Shown here: one piece after another, positions 53,456 to 64,000 of the stretch
Position numbering within the stretch: the stretch's first letter is position 1
Layout of the letters: the number at the start of each line of letters is the position of its first letter
Source of the DNA: Stachybotrys elegans
Taxonomy: Eukaryota > Ascomycota > Sordariomycetes > Hypocreales > Stachybotryaceae
DNA: 64,000 bases
Assembly (NCBI GenBank): GCA_020746835.1
Contig: JAGPNK010000003.1
Location: 682,001 to 746,000 of the forward strand
Direction: 5' to 3'
Program-made: the position numbers and the translations under genes
The notes under the pieces: model-generated
Told to the model about the DNA's origin: nothing
The model's input: the letters and a program-made list of their open reading frames with translations, nothing else
Database searches by the model: none

Positions 53456-55880
53456 GTTTGGGCAGGAATCCCTCGATCGCCAGTATTGGCGACGAACGTT
53501 GCAAAAGAACAACGTCAACTAAACTTCCTTTGTGGCATCGTCGGTATGAGGGGAATCCCTGGTCGGATGGCCAGATAATATCTAAGCGGCACAGTATGGT
53601 TCGAGCACAAAGTTACGTGTTATGTTGGAAAGACTCAGGAGGGGGGAGGATGAAATCATGGCAGACAGAGGTCAATGGTGGGCACTTTCAGCTGAGCAGG
53701 CTGCCATAAGCGCAACTACATAAGTTCTGGGGCAGTGTGACCACGTTGGGCACGTGTGGAGCAGAGCTACTCTATTTACTGCATCCTTTGAAGACGGCTT
53801 GACTGAGTTGAGTTAGGAGGTCCTGAAGGATTACTTGGCCTGCCAGCGGATAGGAAGGTGTGTCGCCTGTATGGATGATAGAAGTGGGTAATATACCGAA
53901 GGGCAAACTCAGCCCTGTGGTGAGATTGGTTGTTGGTATCCGAGCGATGTGACGTGGATCGGGCCGCTTATCTGTGCCCACACAAGCCGGGCGTCTATTT
54001 GGCCAATGGCATCGAACAGGCCAAGAGTAAGCAATGTGCTGCTGACGGCATGTGAAGACAAGTCGTCGTTCAAACCGGCGCATTTATTTTATCAGAAAGA
54101 TATGACAAGTTTCATTCGTGGGGACTTCATATGACGTTGAAAACGACGTTAGAATTTGGTTGTTCCAATACTTGACACAATCAACGTGCTGTGAGCTAGA
54201 GTGGTGATATGTGGACGTAGATATAGGGTGCCCGTAGCTCAATGCCATCGACATGAAGTTGTTGGCTTTATGGATAAATATGAGGTTGCAGGAAACCTGG
54301 GTTTCTTTGTTCAACTGTCTCAAGTCACCAACCTATATCCGAGCCCTATGGTAAGGTTTGGAGATCGGGGGAGACGATGGGTGGCGGCCGGCATATGTGG
54401 AGGGGATGAAGACAAGGTTGTCTTCCACGCAACGACATTGCGCATGCCAGAGTGGGCCGTTATGGAAGCTAATTGTATTGAAAGAAAGAAGATTAACCCG
54501 GCCGGTTAGTAAAAACACGAAATACTTCCGGCCGCCAACTCTCTCTTTAGTCTCCGTATCGAGAGACGCAGTTCCTGAAAGAGGTATGATCCACGGAAAA
54601 GGGAGCAGTCTGCACCTCGAAAGTGATGGCTGCATCTACCACTTGAATCAATATCGGGGCTCTGCACAAGGAGAGGGCTTGGACTTCCCTGACACTGAAG
54701 CTCAGAATACTATTCAAGCATATGCGCCAGCGGCCTTTGCCACGCCGAAAGATTAGATGTGTACCATATCCATGCCCATGTCTGGGGTATGATGAGGAAA
54801 AGAGTGTGCAGTGTAGGGTGTAAGCAGTAGAGAGCAAATAAACAGTAGAGGTGGTGCCTAGTGCCCCGGCAACCAATGCAGTCGTAAACAGTAGAGAAGA
54901 ACAACAACGAGGCCATCGTCAGGCTGCCATGTCTGGGGTATGTATGAGATAATCCTTCGTTGTCCAGCTAGAGCCTTTCTCGAGAGCATAGAGTACGCCT
55001 GTTCCATGTTCCACCCTACCTCTTGCGATACTGCGCCCTCTTGTCCGTCATTATCTACCACATTGTGATATCCTTCTGCTACATACGACCATACCTACCA
55101 GAAAATACGGGGTCCCGTCCGCTCCCCCAGAGTCAAACTGGTAAGGGGCAGATTAGTAGTTGGGTCGGTGACGACCAGCGAACACCGGCTGTTGTATGTT
55201 CTTTTTGTCAGATGGTGTGATTTTTGCTATTGCTACCATCGATGCTATACTCGCTGGTGCCGAGCCCCGAGAAATGAAGAGCTTGGTCTAGATCCTTGGC
55301 TTTTAAGCGAGTTTCGTGGCCTTTTAATCATAAAAGTCATGAGCAGCCTAGACCAGTGTTCATAGAGTTGGCGAATTCTGGATACCAGATCACACGCGTC
55401 GCCAGCTAACGCAGGAGGCTGAAAGTCGGGCTGGGGCGGTCTTTTTGTCCAAAGGAACCCCATTTGAGCTCGACAAAGATAACCTGCGTTCAAACATGTG
55501 GTAGATGGGGATTGTCACGTTAGACGAATGCTCCAAACTGACCCACCTAACACTTCCAACATGGGGTTCTATCTGCTTGTTGCGTAGTATTCAGAGAGTT
55601 TTGAACAGATACGTGAAGCCGATATAACCTTGGACACGTCAATCATCTCTCGTAACGAGCCTTAGCAGTTGAGGTATACGGAATAACTTAGACTCGTGCC
55701 ATGAAAAGTCCAAGAGCGGTCTTGTTGAGTACCAATGTCTAATGTTTCCTCTATCACAATTACAACCCAACAAAGGAGATGTGGATCCAAGCAGATCATA
55801 TACATATATCCAAGCCTCCCTATTTTACTCCTCCAATATCTTTGAACGAAACCTAAACCCGTGGTCCAAGACAGACTCAT
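53456..55880. other. Long intergenic region with a repeat copy, no gene seen
   Basis: About 2.4 kb. Several frames of 70-130 residues (for example 54358-54756) show no family and are not supported. The only recognised structure is the fresh repeat copy at 54792-54928. Confidence 0.5.
54776..54942 (+). mobile_element. Short dispersed element, copy B (recent) with 16-bp target-site duplication
   Basis: Element 54792-54928 (137 nt) is over 98% identical to 5881-6015. It is flanked by perfect 16-nt direct repeats CCATGTCTGGGGTATG (54776-54791 and 54927-54942; the last two bases of the element overlap the second repeat). It lacks the hairpin-bearing end present in copies A and C, so it is truncated at that end. 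A duplication of 14-16 bp together with truncation at one end is what target-primed reverse transcription produces, which favours a SINE-like element over a DNA transposon. Confidence 0.8.
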
Positions 55881-57820
55881 TTAAGTGGTACGGCACAATC
55901 GGCCCTCTGCATCTGGCTCGTAATGCTCGTAACCGACCGAGACACTTCCCCAGAAGACGCGGTCCGGGTCGTACTTTTGCTGCACCTCGAGCAGGCGAGG
56001 GTAGGTCTCTCCGTAGAGGTTCATGGCTATATCGCCACGGTACAGCGGGTCGACCTCGTTGGCGTACACGCCGCCACCCGGAGTGGCCTCTTCGAGGGCC
56101 GGGATAAGATTGTCCACAGTGTCGAGCTTGCGATCCAGCATGTCCTCCCAGGGAATGGTTCGGTCAAAGGCCGAAACTAGAACGCAGCCGGCCACGGCGT
56201 CGCGCCAGCGGGGGAAGACGGCGTTCTGCGTGCTACTGCCGAACCCGCTCACGTCGAGCGCGACGCAACCGACAACCCAGAGTCCATCCCGATGATTAAC
56301 GCTGTGCCGGAGCGCCTGCATGAGCTTCCGCGACTGCTCACCTCGGGCGTCGGCCACGACCGCCCGCGGGATCAGCCGCGACGTGAAAATGGCCAGCCCG
56401 GATGCCGACTGCCCGTACGGGAGCGGGCCAAAGTCGCGGCCGAAATGGTCATAGTAAGTCGGCATGGTGCGCGACTCCCAGGTATAGGCCACGCCGAGGG
56501 CCTCGAACCTCTGCAGCAGCGGTGCGAAGAGGGCATCCACTGCCGCCGCGTCCTGGTCTGGAACAGTGATACTTTGCGAGAAGAAGGTTGTATTGCTTTG
56601 AACCCAGACCATGGTGTTGCCAGCTGCGGTGAAGTCGACAAGCCAGGAGTATAGGGCCGCCGTGGCGTCCCAGTAGGCCTGATCCGTGCCGTTGGATGTA
56701 GATGCGCTGAACGTGAGCGAGCCCGCACCAATTTTGCCCTCGGGGTACAGCCGCGTCGTCATGCTAAGCGTCACACCCCAAGTGCTGCCGCCGCCGCCGC
56801 TGAGGGCCCAGTACAGATCCGAGTTGCGCGTCGGCGTTGCCGTCACCAGTGTGCCGTTGGGCGTCACGACTTCCCACTCGAGCACGCCGTCAGCTCCCAT
56901 GCCGTACTTGGAGCTGAGGAGAGAGTGGCCACCACCGGTGGTGTATCCGCCGGCGATGCCCACGGACGGGCACTCGCCGCCGACTATGCGGTAGCCTGCT
57001 TGAGCCACGTACTCGTATGCGTGGCCTCCGATGATTCCGGCACCGAGCTTGACGGCCGGGCCAGTGTAGTTGCTGTCGGCACTATGATAGCTGTCATAGA
57101 TGGTGTAGTTTTGCAGATTATGTGTCCAGAGAGACAGGGCACCCTTGCCCGTAGAACGACCCGAGTAGCTAAGCAAAGTGTGAGAGACCATTGCCATAAA
57201 CAAGGTAACAGTTGCCAAGGGAGATGATTGGCTCTCGACTTACTCGTGTCCCGTGTTCTTGACGACAAGCCTGATGTCCTTCTCCCGAGCAAACTGGACG
57301 CCCGCAATGACGTCCTCGGCACTCGTCACGTTGATCGAGTAGCTGGCAAGGTTACCCAGCTCACAAGGAGTATCGGGAACTCCATAGAAAGCATTGCATG
57401 ACTGGTTTTGGAAGTAAGGATTGATGATCTCGGCCGGCCTACTCTCCCTAGTAGTTGGCTTGTTGTCAGCACATGCTTTCCGAAGCAGGGCGTATGGTCG
57501 GCATGCGACATTCAAATGGGTAGTACTTACTGGGTAACGGCCAAGTCATACACGGCCTGGAGACTAGTGCATTCCTCAAGGTTGAAGCGGCCCAACCCAC
57601 CGTTGTGACAAACGGAGCCTTGCGGTACAGTTGCAATGAGTCTTCCGCCGACCGTCGCGTTCAGCGAAGCCCATTCACAACGGCTAGGCCAATTGGAATC
57701 CCCAGGAATGGGCTTGCATCGGCCAGGAAGAGTGTCGTTGCCTCGGTGACTGGCTCTGGGATGGGGAATAATCAAGGCCGAGGCTGTACCAAGAGCGATG
57801 GACAGAATAGCTAGCTTCAT
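55881..57820 (-). CDS. Secreted berberine-bridge-type FAD-linked oxidoreductase
   Basis: Exons 57820-57531, 57447-57244 and 57168-55881 give 593 residues. Residues 1-16 (MKLAILSIALGTASAL) are a signal peptide. The FAD-binding PCMH domain starts near residue 110 (SINVTSAEDVIAGVQFAREKDIRLVVKNTGH). Its His, in the TGHDYSGRSTG motif rebuilt across intron 2, and the Cys of GGECPSVGIAGGYTTGGGHS are at the two positions used for bicovalent flavin attachment. The C-terminal BBE motif is present (YGETYPRLLEVQQKYDPDRVFW). These enzymes oxidise alcohols, sugars or alkaloid-like metabolites with O2. Several N-x-S/T sites agree with secretion. It neighbours the enoyl reductase and SDR genes on the same strand, so a metabolite pathway is possible. 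Confidence 0.93.
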
Positions 57821-58790
57821 CCTGAAGTCGGCTGAAGTGGGTGGAACGAAGCGTAGTCTTTTTCGTTTCCCCTTCAAATCTGGTCACAACCTGGAGGATG
57901 CGGCTTGGTGTAGGCTGTCTGGTCTGTTGGTCCCAATTTCAAGAAACCCCCCTCTTATATACTTGCAATGGTAGTCCTGGTTTGCGTATTGATGCCCCCG
58001 TGCCTCTCATCCTTTGCCCCTTATTCTCGGCCATTTTGCCATCTGACATTATGGCATAAAATCTCTTCATCGACAGTGAAAGGCTATGAGTCAAGTTGGT
58101 AAGACGGATCGATGGTCAACCAACTACTAGGGTGAGTGAGTGAGCAATCCGTGATCATGAGGCTGAAGGATTCGAGCCATGTGCAGGTTTTGGTCCGTTA
58201 CACCCGGGGTGCATAGCCTATTTTAGCAGGCCGCGCACTCGGAACGTGAGGCTCAGCCCATCTATTCAGCTGAGATATATGCGCGGGCAATCTTGATGAA
58301 CAGCCACGTGGAAGGCTATTTCGGTCGTAAAGGAGGTCTGACTCAGCTCGGCTTGTGGTCGAGACATACTTCGCAGCTCTTGTATCCGGATTCTCGGACA
58401 GGCATAAGAGCCCGAGGGGGCCAAGGATTTCCATCGGCTAGGATGAGGGACGTGCTTGCCAGTACGGAATGGCAGTTCCTCTTCCTTCCCGCTTGCATCT
58501 GACATGAGAGTCAGGTGTTTTGATGTCCTGGCGAGAATGGTGACATTGCCCATTTCAGGGGCTTATGGCTTACATTGTTCTACTTACTCAACTGCAGATA
58601 CTGTAGATCACAATAACTCAGCTCCTTCGCTGACCCGGGCGCATTGGCATTCATCTTCGGCTATACCGGGGGAGTGGTATAACTCATGGCACAGCAGGAA
58701 TGCAAGGAACCAAAGATCACATCGTTATTTATAAACCCAGAGCCGGGGGCTAGTTTCTTCAAGAGAGCGGCGTTATCTAGGTGAGTCTGT
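57821..58790. other. Intergenic region upstream of the FAD oxidase
   Basis: About 970 bp. A TATA box is listed separately. No gene recognised. Confidence 0.5.
57954..57961 (-). promoter_or_regulatory. TATA box of the FAD oxidase gene
   Basis: TATATAAG on the minus strand, about 135 nt before the ATG at 57820, in the same CTTATATACTT context as the carboxylesterase box at 45376. Confidence 0.45.
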
Positions 58791-59993
58791 TTAGGCCTTT
58801 GCGAGTCTGACTACAAGCTTCTCACCTCTGACCTGCCCTTTCATCAGTCTACCGAGACCCTCGAGTATGCCATCCCACCGCCCGGGAATCTCCTTGACCG
58901 GGTGTGGACGTACTCGCCCGGTGTCGACCAAGGTCTGAAGCTCGTGGCACCAGTCGCAGCCAATCTTGTATGCCTCCTCGTTGACATGGCGAGTGTACGT
59001 GGTGTCGGTGCCGAGATCGACGTCGACCCCCATGGGCTCAAAACCCATCACTTCCGAGATGTGAACAGTGCGGCGAGTGCGGTAGGATTCAGGGCATTTC
59101 TCCAGGCAGGCATATCGGCCCCCCGCCCTGCCGATGGCGCCCATGCAGATGGATGCAGATTCCTGGTCCGTGATGCAGTCCAATACGTGTCGAATAACGC
59201 GCTTGTCCGCCGCGGCGCGGATTTCTTCCAAGGGGTTCGCTGAAGTGTAGGATACCGTGCCGACGGCGCCATACGACTTGGCCATGGCGGCTGAAGCATT
59301 TGAGGCCACGGCAATGGGATCGTATCCGCTTCTATCGGGTGTCGGCTCCAGTCAGATATTTACATACGGGCCTTGGACCCTTCAGGAGACACGTGGGTGC
59401 AGGTGGGACACTTACTCTTTGAGCAGCTGACAAGCCAGAGTGCCGGTAGCCGTACCTCCTCCATACACGAGGACAGGCTCGTGCTTGAGACTGGGCTTGG
59501 ACGGAAGGCCCGTAAGAGCAAGCGCGCCCGGGTCGGACATGGCCATGCCGACGGTGCCAAATCCAATGCCGCCTAGAGCGGCCGCTTCGAGGTCGGACCA
59601 GTGGTCTGGAACACGAACGAGCTGGTTGGCATCAACCACAACGTACTCAGCAAAGGAGCCGCCCGTGCTGTTGGGGCGATAGGGGAAGACGCCGCCAAGG
59701 ACGCGAGTGCCAGGTGGATGGGGCATGACAGCCGTTCCGGGGGCAACCTGGTCGACAATCCCACAGAAGTCGCATCCACCAGCTGTTCCGGGGAAAGGGA
59801 AGTGTACCGCCATCTTGTGGTCGCTCGGGTTGAGCCCTACAGCCAAGACACGGACCAAGACATGGTGGTCACTGGGAAAGCCAGGGATAGGGTGCGAAGA
59901 GGACACCTCGAGAGGGAGTGAGCCCGCAGGGGGTGTCGTCCCAGGTGTGCCGTTGAGGATTAGTGCTGATTGCGTTCGCGTTGGGACTGTCAT
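58791..59993 (-). CDS. Trans-acting enoyl reductase-like (LovC-type) zinc-free MDR
   Basis: Exons 59993-59416 and 59331-58791 (84-nt intron, GTAAGT ... ATAG) give 372 residues. It is a medium-chain dehydrogenase/reductase: HHVLVRVLAVGLNPSDHKM, GCDFCGIVDQVAPG, GGSFAEYVVVDA, the NADPH loop VLVYGGGTATGTLACQLLKESGYD, and the C-terminus IPGRWDGILEGLGRLMKGQVRGEKLVVRL. This C-terminal motif is typical of stand-alone enoyl reductases that serve fungal polyketide synthases lacking an active ER domain (LovC and similar). Zinc ligands of alcohol dehydrogenases are absent. No PKS or PKS-NRPS is in the window; the partner could lie beyond 64 kb, or the enzyme could act alone. Confidence 0.9.
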
Positions 59994-60872
59994 GTTGGTC
60001 AGTTGTGGATGGGTTGTCTTGGGGCACTTGGTTGGGTGCTCTACGGGCCACAGCTACTCGTCCTTCTTATCTCTATCCGGGTGATTCATACAGAATACTC
60101 CTCGACGCTCGGTTACAATGTATGGCCAATGGTTCGAGGCTGGCCGGCGGACCGATCAAGCCAGCTCCATAGGAAGGATACGCCTCCCCCGTGAGTCCGA
60201 TTGGTTGTGTGCCTCGACTCTCGGGGCTACGTTCCCATTGGATTGGGGAATCCGTCTCCGGGATCCTGCCCGTGTCGGATATACGAATCATTAAACGAGC
60301 GCGCCCGTCAAGTGTGGTAAGCATGGCCACACTCACATCGACTTGGGCCAGTGAAATTACTCTGATAGCCCTGTGTGCCACTTGCTTACCGCGTCTGACC
60401 ACCTACTGAAGCTCCTGCCAAACGCCCTGTTAAACGGGCTGCAGGAGGGCCGCAGGAAGAGTGCAGAAAGAGAGCTACATGACGGAACACTACCTAGGTT
60501 CTCGAGACGGCTCCGACCTCATCTGGTGCTTGCATCAAACGCATATGGCAATCCTGACGGGTTCATATATCATGGATAAAGCCTGTTCTAGAATAAGGGA
60601 TGATCTTGGCATCCATCCCATCCCGGTAGAGGGCGCATTTATCTTAGGCAAATAAGGATTTGACACTGCCTTGCACTTCGCTCTGACAGCCACTGCGTTC
60701 CACCCTTGCTACCCTTGTGCACCTCTCCCGCATATGTAGTTCCACACGAGAGACCATCCTGGACCCGCTGTATCATCTCCAATCGACTCGAAGCTCCTGA
60801 GCCTCAGCGAGGAAGATGGTAATTATCGGAGCCGAAGAGCCCATCCCCACATGGGGATACAAGAGGGGCTTA
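59994..60872. other. Intergenic region
   Basis: About 880 bp between the SDR stop and the enoyl reductase start. No gene or repeat recognised. Confidence 0.5.
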
Positions 60873-62009
60873 TTACAGATATGCCTTGACTTGATCTTGT
60901 GTCCACTCCCAAAATTTCTGCGTCCCTCCCGTGCCACCCTCCGCCTCGGTCTTGGCCGCGAACTCCATATGTTCTTTGATGTAGGAAACACGGCCGAATG
61001 GAATGACTGTGGAGAGAAAGGTGTCAGACAATTGCACGGGTAAAAGGCGGAAAATAGAAGTCGACTTACCCCATTTCCCAGTAGTCTCAATGTTCACCTC
61101 GGGGGATAGGCCGGCAAACAGTTCCGTGTAGGCGCCGTTGATAGGGGGGTCTAGAAGCAACAGCAAGTCAGTCATGGGGGATACGATAAAGGAAAGGGAT
61201 CCGAGCCGTTGGCCCTGTTTCGTCGGTAGTCTCTTACACATAAGCAGCTTGAACATGAGGGTCAATGGAAAGCCGGAATCACGATAGAGATCGGACAACA
61301 GGTTTCCTGGGTTCAAGGGCACGCTGACAATACCGTCGGCCTTGTGTCGACGCGCGTATTCCACGCCGTGGGCCCAGTTGCCGACTTTACTGACCCAGTA
61401 TCGTACGGACGGCGACTTGTTGGGCAAATCGGCCACCATCTCGGGAGTAATGCCGACGCGATTCTGCGCAAAGCCCTCGGAAGCGGACGACCCAACCCAG
61501 ACGACGCGAACCGTGCTGCTAGGCTCTGTCTTTGCGGTGCTAATGAGCGTCGGCGTCAGAAGCTGGGTAAGCAAGAAAGGTCCGATGACGTTGACGCCAA
61601 TGTGCTGCTCGTGGCCCTGGGCAGTGCGCACGACCTCATTCTTTGGCGTCTTGGTGTTGAGTACACCGGCGTTGTTGAAGAGAACATGGAGCTTGGTCTC
61701 GGCGGCGAGGAACTTGTCGACGGTGGCCTTGATGGTACTCAGGTCGGACAAATCGAGAGGAATAAAAGCCAAGGCGCCACGCGACTTTGGCTCGGCTCTC
61801 TTGATATCGACAATGGCCTCCTCGGCCTTGGCCTGGGAGCGGGCCATGATGTAGACGCGGGCATTTTTCGAGTAGAGCATGCGTGAGAGCTCCTTTCCAA
61901 CGCCGGTGTTGGCACCCGTCACGATGTACACCTTCCCCCCAAGGTCAGGTAGGTTTTTCTCCGTAAACGACGGCTTGGGAGGGAACATCTGTGTCAAAGT
62001 GGGAGCCAT
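60873..62009 (-). CDS. Short-chain dehydrogenase/reductase (retinol-dehydrogenase-like)
   Basis: Exons 62009-61238, 61150-61070 and 61006-60873 give 328 residues. The cofactor motif TGANTGVG is at 31-38, NNAG at 112-115, the catalytic Ser at 173/174 (VGSSAS) and Tyr204-x3-Lys208 in YWVSK. The C-terminus (PPINGAYTELFAGLSPE, then IPFGRVSYIKEHMEFA) matches the fungal WWOX/retinol-dehydrogenase-like group. The frame is open further upstream to an ATG at 62216; that 69-residue extension is Arg-rich and could be a mitochondrial presequence, but MAPTLTQMFPPKP is the usual start. The first intron (61151-61237, 87 nt) is stop-free and a multiple of three, so retention would insert 29 residues in the C-terminal part. 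Substrate unknown. Confidence 0.9.
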   Translation of the reverse strand: MAPTLTQMFPPKPSFTEKNLPDLGGKVYIVTGANTGVGKELSRMLYSKNARVYIMARSQAKAEEAIVDIKRAEPKSRGALAFIPLDLSDLSTIKATVDKFLAAETKLHVLFNNAGVLNTKTPKNEVVRTAQGHEQHIGVNVIGPFLLTQLLTPTLISTAKTEPSSTVRVVWVGSSASEGFAQNRVGITPEMVADLPNKSPSVRYWVSKVGNWAHGVEYARRHKADGIVSVPLNPGNLLSDLYRDSGFPLTLMFKLLMCKRLPTKQGQRLGSLSFIVSPMTDLLLLLDPPINGAYTELFAGLSPEVNIETTGKWGKSTSIFRLLPVQLSDTFLSTVIPFGRVSYIKEHMEFAAKTEAEGGTGGTQKFWEWTQDQVKAYL

Positions 62010-63702
62010 TGTGGCCAAGGTTGTGGTGAAGGGTCTGGCTGGGACGGTTTCTCGACGGACGCCAATGCAGGGCGGCTGTACTCTCTGCGCGGAGGGGCGG
62101 GTATGCAGCAAGTGTAGGAAGTGCCGGCGTGTAAGCGTGCAGATAAAGTAGTTGTGTGTTGCTGACGGGAAACGAGAAGAGGCCAGGCGAAGAGGCCTGA
62201 CTGATAGGCCTGCCATGTTGGGTTGATAAAGCAGCCGGATACGTCTGAATATATGGACATGGGTGACGGCACCCCGCGCATTCCCTAACTCCGTCCTTCA
62301 CCCAGATATGCTCCAGGGCTTCTATTCGCAGCGTGCGTACAGGCTGGTCGCGAGAAGGCTGGGAGGCGTACGCCAATCAACCTACCGCGCTGTCTACACG
62401 TCCAGCATGATAGGACGGTATATAGAAGCTATGGAGCACACACTACACCCACCCGTTCTCAGGTCGTACAGCCTTTACGCTTTGGGAAATAGCACCGCTT
62501 GAGCAGTCGGTGAGATGAGCAAAACGGCACCACCCTGCTGTGTTACATTGGAGTAAGCAGAGTGCCATCCCATGCAAGCCGTCACTCAATCCGACCCTTC
62601 CCGACGCAGTGCCGAGCCAGTAGCTACGGCCACTGTGTCTCACTTGCATGTCGGATTGCAGCAAGAGCCCGAGTCCGAGCCACACCCTACGCTGTGCTTG
62701 ATATGGCATTGCCTCAATAGCCGCGACTCGGCCGGCCAGCCGTCAGCCATCACGCCATGTTATTTGTGGTGGGTCAGAAGGGCGCAACAGCAACAATCCG
62801 AGCTCAAGAGCGAGTCGCTCTGTTGGCTGAAGCCCGGAGGATGGCGCCCGAGCCGGAAAAGCCAGCGACAGTCTGGTATATGGCCAACTGCATTTGCAGG
62901 CCCCAGGAACCAACCCCCAGCATCCAATGCAGTCAGCGTCTCCTCTACGTGACATTCACCCTCCCTTTCCCCGGCGATGCCTGATAAGAGATAGAGGAAG
63001 AATGATTCTACGTCATGTCTGCTATCTTTTCATCATCCCCCTCACGGCGTTCAGTCCGACGGGAGCTAGCACCAGTGGGAGGGTACTGTTGGACCGAGAA
63101 TAGGAACAGGCTTTGATGTCTTTGATACATCCTGTGTGACAATACGAACACTGCCAGCACAGAAGGAGAGAAAACCTCTGAGAAACACAACAACGTACTG
63201 TTGTACGGCTCGTTGCTTTCTCTTGAGTTAATCATGTGAGCGACCACTGAATGCAAGAAGGATTATATGCATGATGTATATGCAATGCAATTTCATTGAG
63301 AAGGGCTCCATTGTGCGAGGTGGTTCAGTCAGCACACCGTGATCTTCAAGGTAAACATCTCTTCCTGGCAATATCTACCTCATGGATCCATAAGCCACAA
63401 GTGCTCGGGAAGCTCCCATATGACACCACCCCTTTGCCGCGGGTCTCATAGCAATAAAGAGCTTTTTAAACGACGCATTTGTGCTAGCCTGGACAACCTG
63501 GCAATAAAGAGCTTTTTAAACGACGCATTTGTGCTAGCCTGGACAACCTGGCAATAGAATCACGATACAGGAGATTATCCGCCCGTCGAACATCAGCAGA
63601 CACGGCATCAGCTATATGGCGTTTCCGAGCACCAGGCGGCGTACGTTTTCTTTCATTTGAGCCCTCTCACAGCCCGACTTTCGCATCAGCATCCTCCCAG
63701 CC
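62010..63702. other. Intergenic region with a tandem duplication
   Basis: About 1.7 kb between divergent genes (minus the possible SDR N-terminal extension to 62216). It contains the 50-bp tandem duplication at 63451-63550. Frames such as 62572-62952 have no recognised family. Confidence 0.5.
63451..63550. repeat. Perfect 50-bp tandem duplication
   Basis: Bases 63451-63500 and 63501-63550 are identical over all 50 nt (starting GCAATAAAGAGCTTTTTAAA), followed by the first six bases of a third unit (GCAATA). The exact identity means it is recent. It lies 150-250 bp before the ATG of the terminal Zn2Cys6 gene. Confidence 0.95.
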
Positions 63703-64000
63703 ATGCCTGACAATCCTGTGCGACCCCATCACCGTACGCCCTTGTAGCATCCACTGCCCCAGACCATGTTCCTTTTGCTGTGCCTCCCGTTCGACAATGT
63801 GTGTCTTCGTTTCTGACTTATTCGCTCCTTAGGTGCCTGTGACCGCTGCCGCACCTCCAAAATGCGCTGTTTCGGGCGCGACACCATCAACGAGGCTTGC
63901 TCGCCTTGCGTATCATTCAAGTCGCAGTGCGTCACCACCTACACTGCTCCGGCGGTTCAGGACCCGAGCCAGACTAGTCCCTCGTCAGGCGCGCACTCGA
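63703..64000 (+). CDS. Zn2Cys6 transcription factor, 5' end (runs off the window)
   Basis: Exon 1 is 63703-63733 (MPDNPVRPHH plus one base), intron 63734-63832 (99 nt, donor GTACGC, acceptor TTAG), exon 2 from 63833 to the edge. The product has an N-terminal binuclear zinc cluster: ACDRCRTSKMRC, then nine residues, then CSPCVSFKSQC, that is C-x2-C-x6-C-x9-C-x2-C-x6-C, followed by a Gln/Ser/Pro-rich linker. It is the start of a fungal regulator; the activation domain lies beyond 64000. It is divergent from the SDR gene and could control the oxidase/reductase/SDR genes to its left or genes to its right; position is the only evidence. Confidence 0.85.

Noticed and set aside
54358..54756. 132-residue frame near repeat copy B
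   Set aside because: No motif and overlaps other frames of similar length; not distinguishable from chance.
1..64000. CRISPR arrays, operons, bacterial promoters, phage or plasmid features
   Set aside because: The window is eukaryotic; no regularly spaced repeats of that type occur, and the tandem and dispersed repeats seen are explained above.
1..64000. tRNA or rRNA genes
   Set aside because: No tRNA with both A and B boxes and a matching acceptor stem, and no rRNA sequence, could be found by reading.
1..64000. Heavy RIP signature
   Set aside because: Intergenic regions keep ordinary CpA content by eye and no long AT-rich TpA block is present; only the short repeat shows transition decay, mostly at CpG.

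Overview
This window looks like nuclear DNA of a filamentous ascomycete (Pezizomycotina), most likely a Sordariomycete and possibly Hypocreales. The evidence is short introns (about 45-105 nt) with GTRNGT donors, CTRAC-like branch sites and YAG acceptors, single genes rather than operons, and families that are typical of or confined to such fungi: AA9 LPMO, fungal rhodopsin-like membrane proteins, RTA1, Zn2Cys6 regulators, HET and DUF7580 proteins, and a LovC-like trans-enoyl reductase. The genus is an inference; no rRNA or mitochondrial marker is present.

Left part (1-22.2 kb) is mostly conserved housekeeping sequence: the 3' end of a probable Zn2Cys6 factor, a small acidic unknown, an AA9 LPMO, pyruvate kinase, a DUF1748 mitochondrial protein, an Atg28-like coiled-coil protein, a DCAF7/WDR68 WD40 protein, Spt5, and a mitochondrial membrane protein. 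From 22.5 to 31.6 kb the content turns accessory: a seven-exon rhodopsin-like membrane protein, a Zn2Cys6 factor, an RTA1 protein, a HET-protein relic and two orphan membrane-type genes. A conserved block returns at 32-39 kb (zinc/SH3 protein and an AzgA-type purine permease).

The right part (39-64 kb) is again accessory: a methyltransferase, a carboxylesterase, a broken alpha/beta hydrolase, a head-to-head pair (DUF7580 pseudokinase-like protein with a death-fold-like N-terminus, and a C2H2-zinc-finger/bZIP chimera), a small secreted cysteine-rich protein, a second rhodopsin-like membrane protein, a berberine-bridge-type FAD oxidase, a trans-enoyl reductase, an SDR, and the 5' end of another Zn2Cys6 regulator. 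The last four resemble the tailoring end of a secondary-metabolite locus whose backbone gene, if there is one, lies outside the window.

The most unusual signals are: (i) the divergent DUF7580 / C2H2-bZIP pair, in which a GCN4/CPC1-type bZIP is fused to a zinc-finger protein of the NLR-associated kind; (ii) a short dispersed element of about 135-200 bp in three copies (5.9, 41.0 and 54.8 kb), two flanked by direct repeats that look like target-site duplications, with the oldest copy decayed mainly at CpG; (iii) two decaying defence or metabolite genes; and (iv) a perfect 50-bp tandem duplication. Exon coordinates were derived by hand from splice signals and reading-frame continuity; start codons and some acceptors are marked as uncertain where they are.
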